A program made the translations under genes and the position numbers. The notes beneath the pieces were generated by a model. The model did not search any database. It was not told the DNA's origin and saw nothing but the letters and a program-made list of their open reading frames with translations. From Shewanella aquimarina (GTDB taxonomy: Bacteria; Pseudomonadota; Gammaproteobacteria; Enterobacterales; Shewanellaceae): a DNA stretch of 64,000 nt. Numbering within the stretch: position 1 is the first letter of the stretch; every line of letters starts with the position of its first letter. Shown here in pieces: positions 36,711-45,764 of the stretch. Location of the stretch: the NCBI RefSeq assembly GCF_023349185.1, contig NZ_JAKIKY010000016.1:36096-100095 (forward strand). Direction: 5' to 3'.

Positions 36711-36738
36711 AAAAACAGCACCCCAGGGTGCTGTTTTT
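36711..36738. terminator. Bidirectional terminator
   Basis: The stem ACAGCACC/GGTGCTGT lies between A- and T-runs, separating the convergent aminopeptidase and EAL response-regulator genes. Confidence 0.9.
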
Positions 36739-37938
36739 CTAGGCCTGAACCAGACGCTCCCGCGCCTTTAGCCAACGCACCAGCTCACTGTAGGGTTTAG
36801 GGCGACAGATGAGATAGCCCTGCAAGGAGATATCTTTAACCTGCTCCAGGTAGTTAAGATCATGGATATCCTCGACCCCTTCGGCCACCAGATGAATGCC
36901 GAGTTTGCCGCTGATCGCCTGCATAGAGCGCAGTATGGTCTGGGAGACGGGATCTTTGTGTATGCCATGCACCAGGCTACGGTCCAATTTCAACTCGCTG
37001 ATGGGCAGGGTGCATAACTGGGAGAGATTGGTATAGCCTGTGCCGAAATCGTCGATAGCGACGCCGATACTGTTCATCCTCAGTTGACTGATGGTCGAAT
37101 GCTGGCGCTGCTTGTCCAGCACCTGATTTTCGGTGATCTCCACCGTCAGCCGTGAGGGCGACACCAGGTTTTGCTCGCAGTACTGCAACAGCCGGGTATG
37201 CCAGCCACTCTGATTGAGCTGCTTTGGGGTCAGATTGATCGACAGATGGCATTGTTTGCACGACTCGAACTGGCTGATCAGCGCCCACTCTGGGATCGCA
37301 TTATTGAGCAACTTAGTCGTCAGGCTGTTGAGGGCGTTGTTGCACTCGGCGACATCGATAAACTTATCCGGGGTGATCAGCTGCAGGCGGTTGCCCTGCT
37401 GTAGGCGACAGAGCACCTCGAAGCCCTTTATCTTGCCACTGGCGATGTCCACCTGCGCCTGATAGTAGGGGATGATCTTGTTAGAGTTGATGGCGCGGCG
37501 GATCTCATCGATGCTCATCTGTCCCTTGTGACGCACACCGGCGACCTGGAAAGACATCAGACGATAGCGCTCTACACAGACCCTGAGCTGCTCCGTAGTC
37601 ACCGGCTTCATCAGGGCCCCCAACAGCCTGAGTTTAGAGGCCTCCACCAGCTGGGAAGCCGCCTCGACGATGCGCGACTCCATGCCCGACGCGATGATGA
37701 TGCCTCCCTTAAACTCCATCTTGCTCAGGCGCATCAGAAACTCTATGCCATCCACCTCGGGCATATGCAGGTCCACCACCACTATCTGGTAGTCATCGCT
37801 ATATTTGCTTAGGGTACGAATGGCGCTACGGGCGTCGCGGCAGAACTCGACCTTGTCCACATCCAGTAGCAAAAAGTGACGACTGAGCACCCGGCAGGCG
37901 CTCAGCGAATCATCGACGATCAAGACATTTATCGACAT
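36739..37938 (-). CDS. Response regulator with EAL-type (EVL) phosphodiesterase domain
   Basis: A 399-residue protein: receiver (about 1-125, aspartate in VVVDLHMPEVDGIEF, lysine in ALMKPVTT), then an EAL domain (about 150-395). The signature reads GFEVLCRL, so EAL is EVL: the metal-binding glutamate is kept. Other catalytic parts are intact: SINLTPKQL, VEITENQV, IDDFGTGYTNLSQL, LVAEGVED, LQGYLICRP. It is thus probably an active c-di-GMP phosphodiesterase under phosphorelay control. GAGGGG lies before the ATG at 37936-37938. No cognate kinase is adjacent. Confidence 0.9.
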   Translation of the reverse strand: MSINVLIVDDSLSACRVLSRHFLLLDVDKVEFCRDARSAIRTLSKYSDDYQIVVVDLHMPEVDGIEFLMRLSKMEFKGGIIIASGMESRIVEAASQLVEASKLRLLGALMKPVTTEQLRVCVERYRLMSFQVAGVRHKGQMSIDEIRRAINSNKIIPYYQAQVDIASGKIKGFEVLCRLQQGNRLQLITPDKFIDVAECNNALNSLTTKLLNNAIPEWALISQFESCKQCHLSINLTPKQLNQSGWHTRLLQYCEQNLVSPSRLTVEITENQVLDKQRQHSTISQLRMNSIGVAIDDFGTGYTNLSQLCTLPISELKLDRSLVHGIHKDPVSQTILRSMQAISGKLGIHLVAEGVEDIHDLNYLEQVKDISLQGYLICRPKPYSELVRWLKARERLVQA

Positions 37939-38136
37939 CTCATCCCCTCTTCCAAAGCAGGTTGCTGCCTTGCAGTTGGGGCAAATAACGATACACCTAA
38001 GCCTCCATGCCTGTGACAACCTCCAAACGTTAACTTAATAAGGTTAGTTCAGCGCGCTTAGGTGTCAAATAAACCCAATAGGTTGAGAGACATGTGAATC
38101 ACGGCAGATAAAAGTGCAGGTTTTAACCGAAAATTT

Positions 38137-38145
38137 TGCTATACT
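38137..38145 (+). promoter_or_regulatory. Extended -10 promoter candidate for rhlE
   Basis: TGCTATACT matches an extended -10 element (TGnTATACT) with a poor -35. It implies a transcript start near 38152 and a leader of about 105 bases before the helicase ATG. Confidence 0.45.
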
Positions 38146-38256
38146 CCGCGCCCGCCTTTGTGACCCAGAGGCGTTATGGGTTAAGGTACGGCTCGAGTCT
38201 GGACTAAACTCAATTTGATATGTCGTTATTTTAAAGGTAAACAACAGGATATCCCA

Positions 38257-39555
38257 ATGAGATTTGAATCTTTCAGTTTTGCACCCGAGATTTTGCATGC
38301 CATCTCAGAATGTGGGTACCAAAAAATGACGCCCATTCAAAAAGAGGCCATCCCGGCGATTCGCCGCGGACAGGATGTGCTGGCCAGCGCCCAGACGGGG
38401 ACCGGCAAGACGGCGGCCTTCGCCCTGCCTATCCTGCAGAAGATGTTCGACACCCCAAGCGATACCCAGCGCTCCAACACCCGCGCCCTGATCTTGGCCC
38501 CCACCCGTGAACTGGTGGCCCAGGTGGCCGATAACATCAAGCAGTACAGTCGTTACCTGCCTGTCTCGGTACTCACAGTCTATGGCGGCGTCAAGATGGA
38601 TACCCAGGCGGCCAAGGTCAAGAAGGGCGCCGACATCATAGTGGCCACCCCGGGTCGCCTGCTGGAGCACCTGCAAGCCTGTAACCTCAACCTGTCTAAC
38701 GTCGACTTCCTGGTACTGGATGAGGCCGATCGCATGTTAGACATGGGCTTCATCACCGACATTCAGAAGATCTTGCAGCAGGTCAATCGCGACCGTCAGA
38801 ACCTGCTGTTTTCGGCGACCTTCTCCAGTGCCGTTAAGCAACTGGCCAACGAGATGCTGGTCAAGCCTAAGCTGATCGCCGTCGACAAACAGAACACCAC
38901 GGCGGTGACCGTCAGCCAGGTGGTCTACCCGGTAGAGCAGCGTCGCAAGCGTGAACTCCTCTCCGAGCTTATCGGCAAGAAGAACTGGCAACAGGTATTG
39001 GTATTTACCGCCACCCGTGAGGCCGCCGACGTCCTGGTGAAAGAACTCAACCTCGATGGCATCCCCTCTGCCGTGGTTCACAGCGAGAAGGCCCAGGGCA
39101 ATCGCCGCCGCGCGCTGCGCGAATTTAAAGAGGGTAAGGTACGCGCCTTGGTCGCCACCGAGGTCGCCGCCCGTGGTCTGGATATTCCCGAACTGGAATA
39201 TGTGGTCAACTTCGACCTGCCCTTCCTGGCAGAAGACTATGTGCACCGTATCGGTCGTACCGGCCGCGCCGGACGTAGTGGCGTCGCCATCTCCCTGGTG
39301 AGCCGTGAAGAGGAGCGCACCCTGGCCGATATCGAGAAGCTGATCGGCAATAAGATCCGCCGGATCACCATCCCAGGCTACGAGGTGGGCAGCCGTGACC
39401 TCCTGATCAAACAGCTGCAGAAGCGCCGCAGCTTCGCCAAGAAGCAGCAGCGCAGCGACAACGTGGGCGCTCAGGTGATCGCCGAGAAGAACATGGGTAC
39501 TCGCCGGGTGAAGGTGAAGAACTCATCCAACGCGAAAATAAAGAAGCAAAAATAA
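38257..39555 (+). CDS. rhlE: DEAD-box ATP-dependent RNA helicase, RhlE type
   Basis: A 432-residue helicase. The Q motif region is GYQKMTPIQKEAIP. Motif I is AQTGTGKT, motif II VLDEADRMLDMGF, motif III SAT and motif VI HRIGRTGRAGR. The basic C-terminal tail (about 380-432, rich in Lys/Arg) is typical of RhlE/SrmB relatives and binds RNA. It acts in ribosome assembly or RNA decay, often under cold stress. AGGA stands 8 bases before the ATG at 38257; the frame is open further upstream but without a better site. Confidence 0.92.
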   Translation: MRFESFSFAPEILHAISECGYQKMTPIQKEAIPAIRRGQDVLASAQTGTGKTAAFALPILQKMFDTPSDTQRSNTRALILAPTRELVAQVADNIKQYSRYLPVSVLTVYGGVKMDTQAAKVKKGADIIVATPGRLLEHLQACNLNLSNVDFLVLDEADRMLDMGFITDIQKILQQVNRDRQNLLFSATFSSAVKQLANEMLVKPKLIAVDKQNTTAVTVSQVVYPVEQRRKRELLSELIGKKNWQQVLVFTATREAADVLVKELNLDGIPSAVVHSEKAQGNRRRALREFKEGKVRALVATEVAARGLDIPELEYVVNFDLPFLAEDYVHRIGRTGRAGRSGVAISLVSREEERTLADIEKLIGNKIRRITIPGYEVGSRDLLIKQLQKRRSFAKKQQRSDNVGAQVIAEKNMGTRRVKVKNSSNAKIKKQK

Positions 39556-39593
39556 TCGACGTACGGTCACAAAATTATTATCTAATCAAATAA

Positions 39594-39615
39594 GGCACTT
39601 AACAGTGTCTTTTTT
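39594..39615 (+). terminator. Probable terminator after rhlE
   Basis: The stem GGCACT-TAAC-AGTGTC (one G-T pair) is followed by six T. Confidence 0.65.
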
Positions 39616-39707
39616 GATCGCATCGATTAATTCTACATCGGGGTGAAAGATTAACGCGGTCACCTGGGTCTGTTCGACACCTAAAACAATCACGAGAAGG
39701 CCAGCCT

Positions 39708-40421
39708 ATGACCAAGACGAATAATTCCTCCACGCGCGCGCTGTTGAGCGCCCTGATTTTTACATTATTGAGCCTGCCATTTGCAGCAAATCTCTTCGCG
39801 GCAGAGTCTGCCAACGCTCAGCCCGTTACCGATAAGTCCATAGCTGCCAAGGCCATCGCTGAGAGCCCAACGGCAATCTCACCGCTACTCAACGGCCAAG
39901 AGGTGCCTTCGATTCAAGTCAAAGCACTTAATGGTGACAACATAGATCTACAGCAGCTGATTAGGGGAAAACCCAGCGTGATCTTCTTCTACCGTGGCGG
40001 TTGGTGCCCCTTCTGTAACGCCCAGATGGGTCAGCTGCAGGCGATCGAAGGCGATCTCCTCAAGATGGGCTTTCAGTTGATTGGCATCTCGCCCGATGCA
40101 CCAGAGGAGCTGCGCGCCTCCATGACCAAGAACGATCTCAACTACACCTTGGTCTCGGATGCAGACCTCAACGCCATGCGCGCCTTCGGCCTGGCCTATT
40201 TCACCAGTCAGACCATATCGGATAGATACATGGCCAAGATGCAACTGAAAAATAAGCTGTGGAAGAACGCCGCCGGCGAGTCTCGCCTGGTGCTGCCGGT
40301 GCCCGCCGTCTATATCACAGACAAGACGGGACTGGTGCACTTTCAATACATCAACCCTAACTACAAGGTGCGCGCCGAGCCTAAGCTTATCCTCACCGCG
40401 GCCAGCCTCATCAGGCAGTAG
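39708..40421 (+). CDS. Exported peroxiredoxin-like (AhpC/TSA) protein
   Basis: A 237-residue protein. An N-terminal signal peptide runs to about residue 34 (LLSLPFAANLFAAES). The thioredoxin-fold domain begins near residue 65 with VPSIQVKALNGDNIDL and contains VIFFYRGGWCPFCNAQMGQL. A CxxC dithiol (CPFC) replaces the single peroxidatic cysteine context of classical AhpC. The family (Prx-like) is usually cytoplasmic or periplasmic; the signal peptide here places it in the periplasm. It could be a peroxidase or a disulfide reductase. Confidence 0.82.
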   Translation: MTKTNNSSTRALLSALIFTLLSLPFAANLFAAESANAQPVTDKSIAAKAIAESPTAISPLLNGQEVPSIQVKALNGDNIDLQQLIRGKPSVIFFYRGGWCPFCNAQMGQLQAIEGDLLKMGFQLIGISPDAPEELRASMTKNDLNYTLVSDADLNAMRAFGLAYFTSQTISDRYMAKMQLKNKLWKNAAGESRLVLPVPAVYITDKTGLVHFQYINPNYKVRAEPKLILTAASLIRQ

Positions 40422-40463
40422 CAATCAACCAACTCCAGTCATAAAACTCCAAGCCAGGCTCAA

Positions 40464-40500
40464 CAAACCACCGCATTTGAAGCGACTGCGGCGGTTTTCT
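40464..40500 (+). terminator. Probable terminator after the peroxiredoxin-like gene
   Basis: The imperfect stem AAACCACCGCA / TGCGGCGGTTT with an interior mismatch is followed by TTTTC and more T. Confidence 0.6.
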
Positions 40501-40579
40501 TTATCCTGCCGATATTGATAAGCGCGCCGATAGGGTATACTCAGCGCCGCATCCCTTTTTTCTTTTGCGTGGAGACGCA

Positions 40580-41212
40580 ATGACAGAGCAAAGCTACAAT
40601 CAAGCCCTAGTGGCACTCGCCCAGGCGGGACTCGCCGCCCTGAAGACACGCAACGACAACCCTGGCAGCATCAAGACGGCTGCGGCGGAAAGCCATTTCC
40701 TCTGCAACTGGATGGTACAGTCACTCAAGGAAAGACGCTTCTCCAAGTTGGTGGCAGAGGATCTGACCCGCTGGATAAGAGAGGGACGCAGCAAGGGCGC
40801 TGGCGCGCAGTTACCCCTGTTACTAGCGCGCATCGAAAGCCAATACCTGCCCGCGATGGAAAACGCCCAGGTGGGCCAATCGCTGCGCGCGCTGATCGCC
40901 GAACTTGAAGCCCAAGACTGGCTGGTCATCCTCGACTGTGAGGTGAGCGGCAAGCTCAGGCTCGACAGCGACGGGCAAAATAGCCTAGTGATCTCGGTCG
41001 AGCAGTATGAGCAGCACCTGGTGGACGACAAGCTGGTTAAGCCCATCACCCTCTTTATTCGCGCCGACGAGCAGCTCATCGCCCAGCACGCCGTTAAGCA
41101 TGCGCTGCTGCTCAGCCAGGGCGACAAAAAAGCCAGCAGCATCAAGCACCACAAGGCCTATCGCCTCTATCCTGGCAACCGCCAGCCGGCGCTGGCGCTG
41201 CTGAAAGCCTAA
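40580..41212 (+). CDS. DUF2913-like hypothetical protein
   Basis: A 210-residue cytoplasmic protein with the pattern SHFLCNWMVQSLKERRFSKL then LTRWIREGRSKGAGAQL. This resembles DUF2913, a family known to me from Vibrio and Shewanella with no assigned function. The second half contains an alternating strand region (LVILDCEVSGKLRLDSDG). GGAG at 40571-40574 is 5 bases before the ATG at 40580. The family call is by pattern memory and moderately sure. Confidence 0.62.
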   Translation: MTEQSYNQALVALAQAGLAALKTRNDNPGSIKTAAAESHFLCNWMVQSLKERRFSKLVAEDLTRWIREGRSKGAGAQLPLLLARIESQYLPAMENAQVGQSLRALIAELEAQDWLVILDCEVSGKLRLDSDGQNSLVISVEQYEQHLVDDKLVKPITLFIRADEQLIAQHAVKHALLLSQGDKKASSIKHHKAYRLYPGNRQPALALLKA

Positions 41213-41347
41213 ACACGCCTTAGCTCGCCTTCTGTTACAGGCCGTCTTAACCAAGACGGCCTTGCTTATCGACACTCGTTTCCGGCCATTCTCGTGTTAG
41301 CATGTCAGCCATTAACTTAAGATCGACAGACACTATGGACAGAGGCT

Positions 41348-42847
41348 ATGACAGCAGACAAGCAAGATTCGGCGACGCCACACTACGACGCCTTATGCGC
41401 CGCATTTAGACAGATCCACCACTTCGAACACCTAAGGGCCCTGGGCGACTGGGATCAGGCCACCATGATGCCAAGCGGCGGCAGCCAAGGAAGGGGCGAG
41501 GCCATGGCCGAGCTGGCCCTGCATATTCACACACTCAAGACGGCCCCCGCTCTGGTGGATGGTTTAGCCCCGGCAGGCGAAGAGGACTTAACCGCGCAGC
41601 AGAAGGCCAACCTAAGAGAGATGCGTTATCACACGCTGCAGGCCACCGCCCTGCCCGGCGAGCTGGTGCAGCAGAAGACGGCGCTCTCCTATGCCTGCGA
41701 GCATGCCTGGCGTCAGCAACGCAAAGACAATGACTGGCAGGGATTTAGGCCAAATCTGGAGAAGGTGATCGCCCTGGTACGCGAAGAGGCGCAGATCCTC
41801 GGCGAGGTGCAGGGTCTCTCCCCCTATGACGCCCTGCTCAATAAGTTTGAACCAGGTTGTCAAACGGCGGCCCTGGACAAGGTATTTGGCGAGCTGAGGA
41901 CCTGGCTGCCAGAGATGATCCAGCAGGTACAAGCCAAGCAGCAGAGCTGGCAGAAGGTGGTCATCCCCCACAGCAGCGCGGCGTCGCAGCAGGCGCTCAA
42001 CCTGGATGTGATGAAGCTACTCGGCTTTGATTTTAATCAGGGACGCCTGGACACCAGCAGCCACCCTTTCTCTGGCGGGGTGCCCGGCGATGTACGCATC
42101 ACCACCCGCTACGATGAGGCCGACTTTGTCACCTCTCTCTATAGCACCATCCACGAGGTGGGCCATGCCCGCTACGAGCAGGGACTGCCCATCGACTGGC
42201 GCGGTCAACCGGTAGGACTGGCTCGCTCCATGGCAATCCATGAGAGTCAGAGCCTGTTCTTCGAGATGCAGCTGGCCAGAAGCCCGGCGATGCTCGCCCT
42301 GCTGACAGAGAAGATTAATCATCATCTGGGCAGCCAACTCACTCAGGAGTCCCTGACACACCTGGTGCAGCGGGTCACCCCAGGCCTCATACGAGTCGAT
42401 GCCGACGAGGTGACCTACCCTTGTCACATCATGCTGCGCTATGAGGTAGAGAAAGGCCTTATCGACCACAGCCTAGAGGTCGCCGACCTTCCCGAGTTCT
42501 GGGACAATCAGATGCAAAGCCTGCTGGGCCTCTCTACCAAGGGAGACTATCGCAACGGCTGCATGCAGGATATTCACTGGCCAGTGGGCGAGCTGGGTTA
42601 TTTCCCCAGCTACAGCCTGGGCGCCATGTACGCGGCCCAGTTTAAGGCTAGCATGGTAGAGACCCTCGGTGATATCGACAGCCTGATAAAGGGCGGCAAT
42701 ATCGGCCAGCTAATGAACTGGCTGGAGCAGAACATCTGGTCACAGGGTTCGCGACTGACCACAGATGAGCTGGTGACTCAAGTGACCGGCGAGGTGCTCA
42801 ACCCGATCCACTTTAGGCGTCATCTGGAGCAGCGCTACTTAAGGTAA
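41348..42847 (+). CDS. M32-family carboxypeptidase
   Basis: A 499-residue zinc metallocarboxypeptidase of the Taq/Pfu type. The active-site helix is TIHEVGHARYEQGLP (HExxH). A downstream metal-ligand glutamate lies in MAIHESQSLFFEMQL, followed by the family motif VDADEVTYPCHIMLRYEVEK. Length matches the family (about 490-510). It removes C-terminal residues from peptides in the cytoplasm. It stands alone, with a strong terminator at 42872-42901. Confidence 0.93.
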   Translation: MTADKQDSATPHYDALCAAFRQIHHFEHLRALGDWDQATMMPSGGSQGRGEAMAELALHIHTLKTAPALVDGLAPAGEEDLTAQQKANLREMRYHTLQATALPGELVQQKTALSYACEHAWRQQRKDNDWQGFRPNLEKVIALVREEAQILGEVQGLSPYDALLNKFEPGCQTAALDKVFGELRTWLPEMIQQVQAKQQSWQKVVIPHSSAASQQALNLDVMKLLGFDFNQGRLDTSSHPFSGGVPGDVRITTRYDEADFVTSLYSTIHEVGHARYEQGLPIDWRGQPVGLARSMAIHESQSLFFEMQLARSPAMLALLTEKINHHLGSQLTQESLTHLVQRVTPGLIRVDADEVTYPCHIMLRYEVEKGLIDHSLEVADLPEFWDNQMQSLLGLSTKGDYRNGCMQDIHWPVGELGYFPSYSLGAMYAAQFKASMVETLGDIDSLIKGGNIGQLMNWLEQNIWSQGSRLTTDELVTQVTGEVLNPIHFRRHLEQRYLR

Positions 42848-42871
42848 GTTAGGTTAAACCTACTGACAAAC

Positions 42872-42901
42872 AAAAAGGCTAGCGCAATGCGCTAGCCTTT
42901 T
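42872..42901. terminator. Bidirectional terminator
   Basis: A long perfect stem AAAAGGCTAGCGCA / TGCGCTAGCCTTTT lies between the convergent carboxypeptidase and flotillin genes. Confidence 0.9.
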
Positions 42902-42956
42902 CCCTTCTATTACCGACAGCTTTATTCTGCAAGCTGACTCGTCATCGTCATGTCGC

Positions 42957-44744
42957 CTAGTTGGCCGCATCACCCTCACGCGGGGTCTTACCGTTCAAGG
43001 GAGAGTGCGCCCCTTGGCTCTCGTCACTCATCTCGCCGGCGCCCAGCATCTCTTGGGTGATCATGTTGTGGCCTTTAAGCAGGTCGTTGAGTCCACCTTT
43101 TTGGGCATCGACCATGCCGAGCTCTCTGAGCATGGCATCGACGATGGGCGCGTTGGCGCGGTAATTCAGCGCCGCAGAGGTCACCTGCTCGGCGATGCCG
43201 CCCTGGCTCAATACCGCCTCGCCGTTACCCTGGGTCCCCCCCGAGGTACCATAGCCCTGCAGTATCTTGATCCCTTCGATGTTCTCCAGCGGCTTGACCG
43301 CCTGGGCCACCACTTCCGGCAAGGCCTTGAGCATGGCCAACGCTTTTTGCAGCTCGATCTGTTCGCTGCTGAGCACGTTTTCCGCCTCGTGCAGCGCCTG
43401 CTTACCGGCCGCCTCGACCGCGTATACCTTCTCATCGGCCTCGGCCTTAAGCTTCTTGGCATCCGCCGCCGCTTTCGCCTCGGTCAGAATCGCGCTGGCC
43501 TTATCCTCGGCAGCGCGCTTCTCGGCTTCCGCCTCGACCGTCACGCCCACCGCATCACGCTCGGCTTCCTTACGGGCGTCGATCACCTCGATCTCTTTGC
43601 GACGGTTAGCCTCGGCCACCTGACGCACGGTAATAACCGCTTCCTCTTTCTCAACCTTAAGCTTCTCGGCCTCGGCGGCCTTGGCGCGCGCGGCTGATTC
43701 CTCTTCCGACTTCTCGGCGACCGCGATCTGCTTGTCCTGCTCTGCCACCTCGATATCGCGCTGCTGCTGAATGCGTGACTGTTCGATCGCCTTCCGCTTC
43801 TCGATCTCTCGGGTCTCGATATCTTTGGTCTTCTCGATCTGCGCCGTCTCTACCGCACGTTCCTTGGCGATCTCCGCCTCTTTCTCTTCGCGGCTCTTCT
43901 GTTCCTGCTTCTTGAGGATCTCCGCCTTCTGCTCGGCACGCTTAAACTCCAGTGCCTGTTGCTGCACCAGACGCGCTTCCTCTTCGGCCTTCTCGATCTC
44001 CAGCGACTCCTTCTCGGCTTCCAGGTTACGCTGCTCTATCTTGATGCGGTTTTCCTGTTCGATGTCGTTGGTCTCTTTGCGCTTCTCTTCGATGATCTTC
44101 GCCAGGCGAGCACGACCCTCGGCATCGAAGGCATTATTTTCATTAAAGAATTGCAGGTCGGTCTGATCGAAGCCCGTCAGAGAGACAGACTCCAGCTCGA
44201 GACCGTTCTTCTCCAGATCGTTGGCAACGTTGTTCTGCACCCGCTGCACGAAGTCGGCGCGCTGCTCATGCATCTCTGTCATGGTCATCTCGGCCGCTAC
44301 GGCACGCAGTACGTCGACAAACTTAGACTCCATCAGCTTCTTCACCTCTTCAACCCGGGTAGTACGGGTACCTAAGGTCTGCGCGGCCATGGAGATCCCC
44401 TCCACACTCGGCGCGACACGCAGATAGAAGTCGGCGCGCACATCCACCCGCATACGATCTTTGGTGATCAATGCATCTTTCTGCATCTTCTCCACCTCGA
44501 TACGCAGGGTGTTCATGTTCACCGCGATCGTCTCATGTAGCACAGGCAGCACTATGGCGCCGCCATCTTTGATGATCTTCTCACCGCCAAAACCCGTTCT
44601 CACAAAGGCGGTCTCTTTCGAGGCCCGTCGATATAACTTGGCAAATATCAGGCCGATCACCAAGATGCCAATTAACGCCGCGCCCGCGGCGACAAACACA
44701 AAGCTGCCACCCAATGACACGCCTATTCCTTCCACTTCATTCAT
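42957..44744 (-). CDS. Flotillin-family membrane protein (YqiK-like)
   Basis: A 595-residue protein with one N-terminal membrane helix (about 12-34), an SPFH domain (about 45-215, with FVRTGFGGEKIIKDGG and DRMRVDVRADFYLRVAP), and a very long coiled coil of Glu/Lys/Ala repeats (about 230-460). The C-terminal flotillin tail follows (about 470-560). It would assemble into oligomeric membrane microdomain scaffolds. It lies 64 bases downstream of the OB-fold membrane protein at 44809-45444, the conserved YqiJ-YqiK pair. A second SPFH protein of different type is at 6855. Confidence 0.9.
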   Translation of the reverse strand: MNEVEGIGVSLGGSFVFVAAGAALIGILVIGLIFAKLYRRASKETAFVRTGFGGEKIIKDGGAIVLPVLHETIAVNMNTLRIEVEKMQKDALITKDRMRVDVRADFYLRVAPSVEGISMAAQTLGTRTTRVEEVKKLMESKFVDVLRAVAAEMTMTEMHEQRADFVQRVQNNVANDLEKNGLELESVSLTGFDQTDLQFFNENNAFDAEGRARLAKIIEEKRKETNDIEQENRIKIEQRNLEAEKESLEIEKAEEEARLVQQQALEFKRAEQKAEILKKQEQKSREEKEAEIAKERAVETAQIEKTKDIETREIEKRKAIEQSRIQQQRDIEVAEQDKQIAVAEKSEEESAARAKAAEAEKLKVEKEEAVITVRQVAEANRRKEIEVIDARKEAERDAVGVTVEAEAEKRAAEDKASAILTEAKAAADAKKLKAEADEKVYAVEAAGKQALHEAENVLSSEQIELQKALAMLKALPEVVAQAVKPLENIEGIKILQGYGTSGGTQGNGEAVLSQGGIAEQVTSAALNYRANAPIVDAMLRELGMVDAQKGGLNDLLKGHNMITQEMLGAGEMSDESQGAHSPLNGKTPREGDAAN

Positions 44745-44808
44745 GTTTCATCCTTAATCTAAGCTTGTTGTAAGCAGGTTTTCCGGCAAACCTTAAGGCT
44801 GCCAAAGA

Positions 44809-45444
44809 CTAAATTTCATTGTTAAATTGCACCACAGACCAGACCTGGCCATTACGGTTTAACAGCACCACAGAGGTGCCCTGAGAGAAGGCCTCCCCGG
44901 CCAGCTCAGGCTCGACCAACACATAGTGCTTCTGCTGATAGGCATCTTTCACCACGGCCTCGCTGGGAAATCCCTTGCGGGCACAGCCCAGGGTCACCAC
45001 CCCAACCAGGCCGCTGAGGTCATCCACAGAGATCGCCGACGTTTCGTTCTTGGGCAGCAGATTAGCGAGACGGGCGCCGAGAAATCGACAGGAGAGTGCG
45101 CCAAGCACTATGGCGAGCGGAATGCTTAAAGAAGCTGGCAAGGCAGTATCAATCGATAGCGCCAGATAGTTGATGCTAAAGCCTGCGATGGCAAAGCTGG
45201 TCAGGGCCAGCACCAGCCAGATGAGCAGGGGCAGACGGTCAAGGCAGAGCCAGCCGGCGACACCTGTGACACCCGAGACGCCAGTGTCTACATCGGCGTC
45301 CATCTCCATGGGGGTCAGATCGTCCAGCAGCCCAAACAGGCTGAGGCCAAATACCATAGAGAAGCCCTCGACCAGGCCAAGGAGGATCACTAAGGCCAGC
45401 GCCAGGCTGTAGGGTAAGTTATCGGTAAGCAGTAAAAAATCCAC
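44809..45444 (-). CDS. YqiJ-like inner-membrane protein (NfeD-type partner of flotillin)
   Basis: A 211-residue protein. Membrane segments occur near residues 12-38, 70-95 and 105-125, followed by a C-terminal soluble OB-fold-like domain (LSGLVGVVTLGCARKGFPSE to the end). The start is a GTG at 45442-45444 directly behind GGAGAGAG; the frame is open upstream to 45759 but carries no better site. In E. coli-type systems this partner anchors or modulates the flotillin. It is co-directional with the flotillin gene and precedes it by 64 bases. Confidence 0.8.
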   Translation of the reverse strand: MDFLLLTDNLPYSLALALVILLGLVEGFSMVFGLSLFGLLDDLTPMEMDADVDTGVSGVTGVAGWLCLDRLPLLIWLVLALTSFAIAGFSINYLALSIDTALPASLSIPLAIVLGALSCRFLGARLANLLPKNETSAISVDDLSGLVGVVTLGCARKGFPSEAVVKDAYQQKHYVLVEPELAGEAFSQGTSVVLLNRNGQVWSVVQFNNEI

Positions 45445-45764
45445 AGTCTCTCTCCATGAGAAAATGCCTCTTGCCCCAGGGGGATTTAAGGCCCGCTTAA
45501 TGTCGCGCACGTATATTGCTATACGCCTGTTCCTATCCAAAAAATGGCTAACTGGGCGGCTCAGACAAGATACGACTTGCCAAGGTAGGCGAGCCACCGA
45601 GATTAGAGAATAACAGACTGAATAATTGAGTAAATAGCCAATATTCACATTTGTTTTTGCTAATCTTAACGCCCTGGCCAACACCATTGATAAGGCCTGA
45701 AAGCTGTGCGAACATCTAGCCTTTGCCCCATCTACCTTTACCCTTACGACTAGAAACATTAGCG
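45445..45764. other. Intergenic region between divergent yqiJ-like and acetyltransferase genes
   Basis: This 320-base region is A/T-rich in its right half. It contains an AT-rich stretch with TATATTGCTATA near 45511-45522 that could hold promoter elements. No reading frame was supported. Confidence 0.4.
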
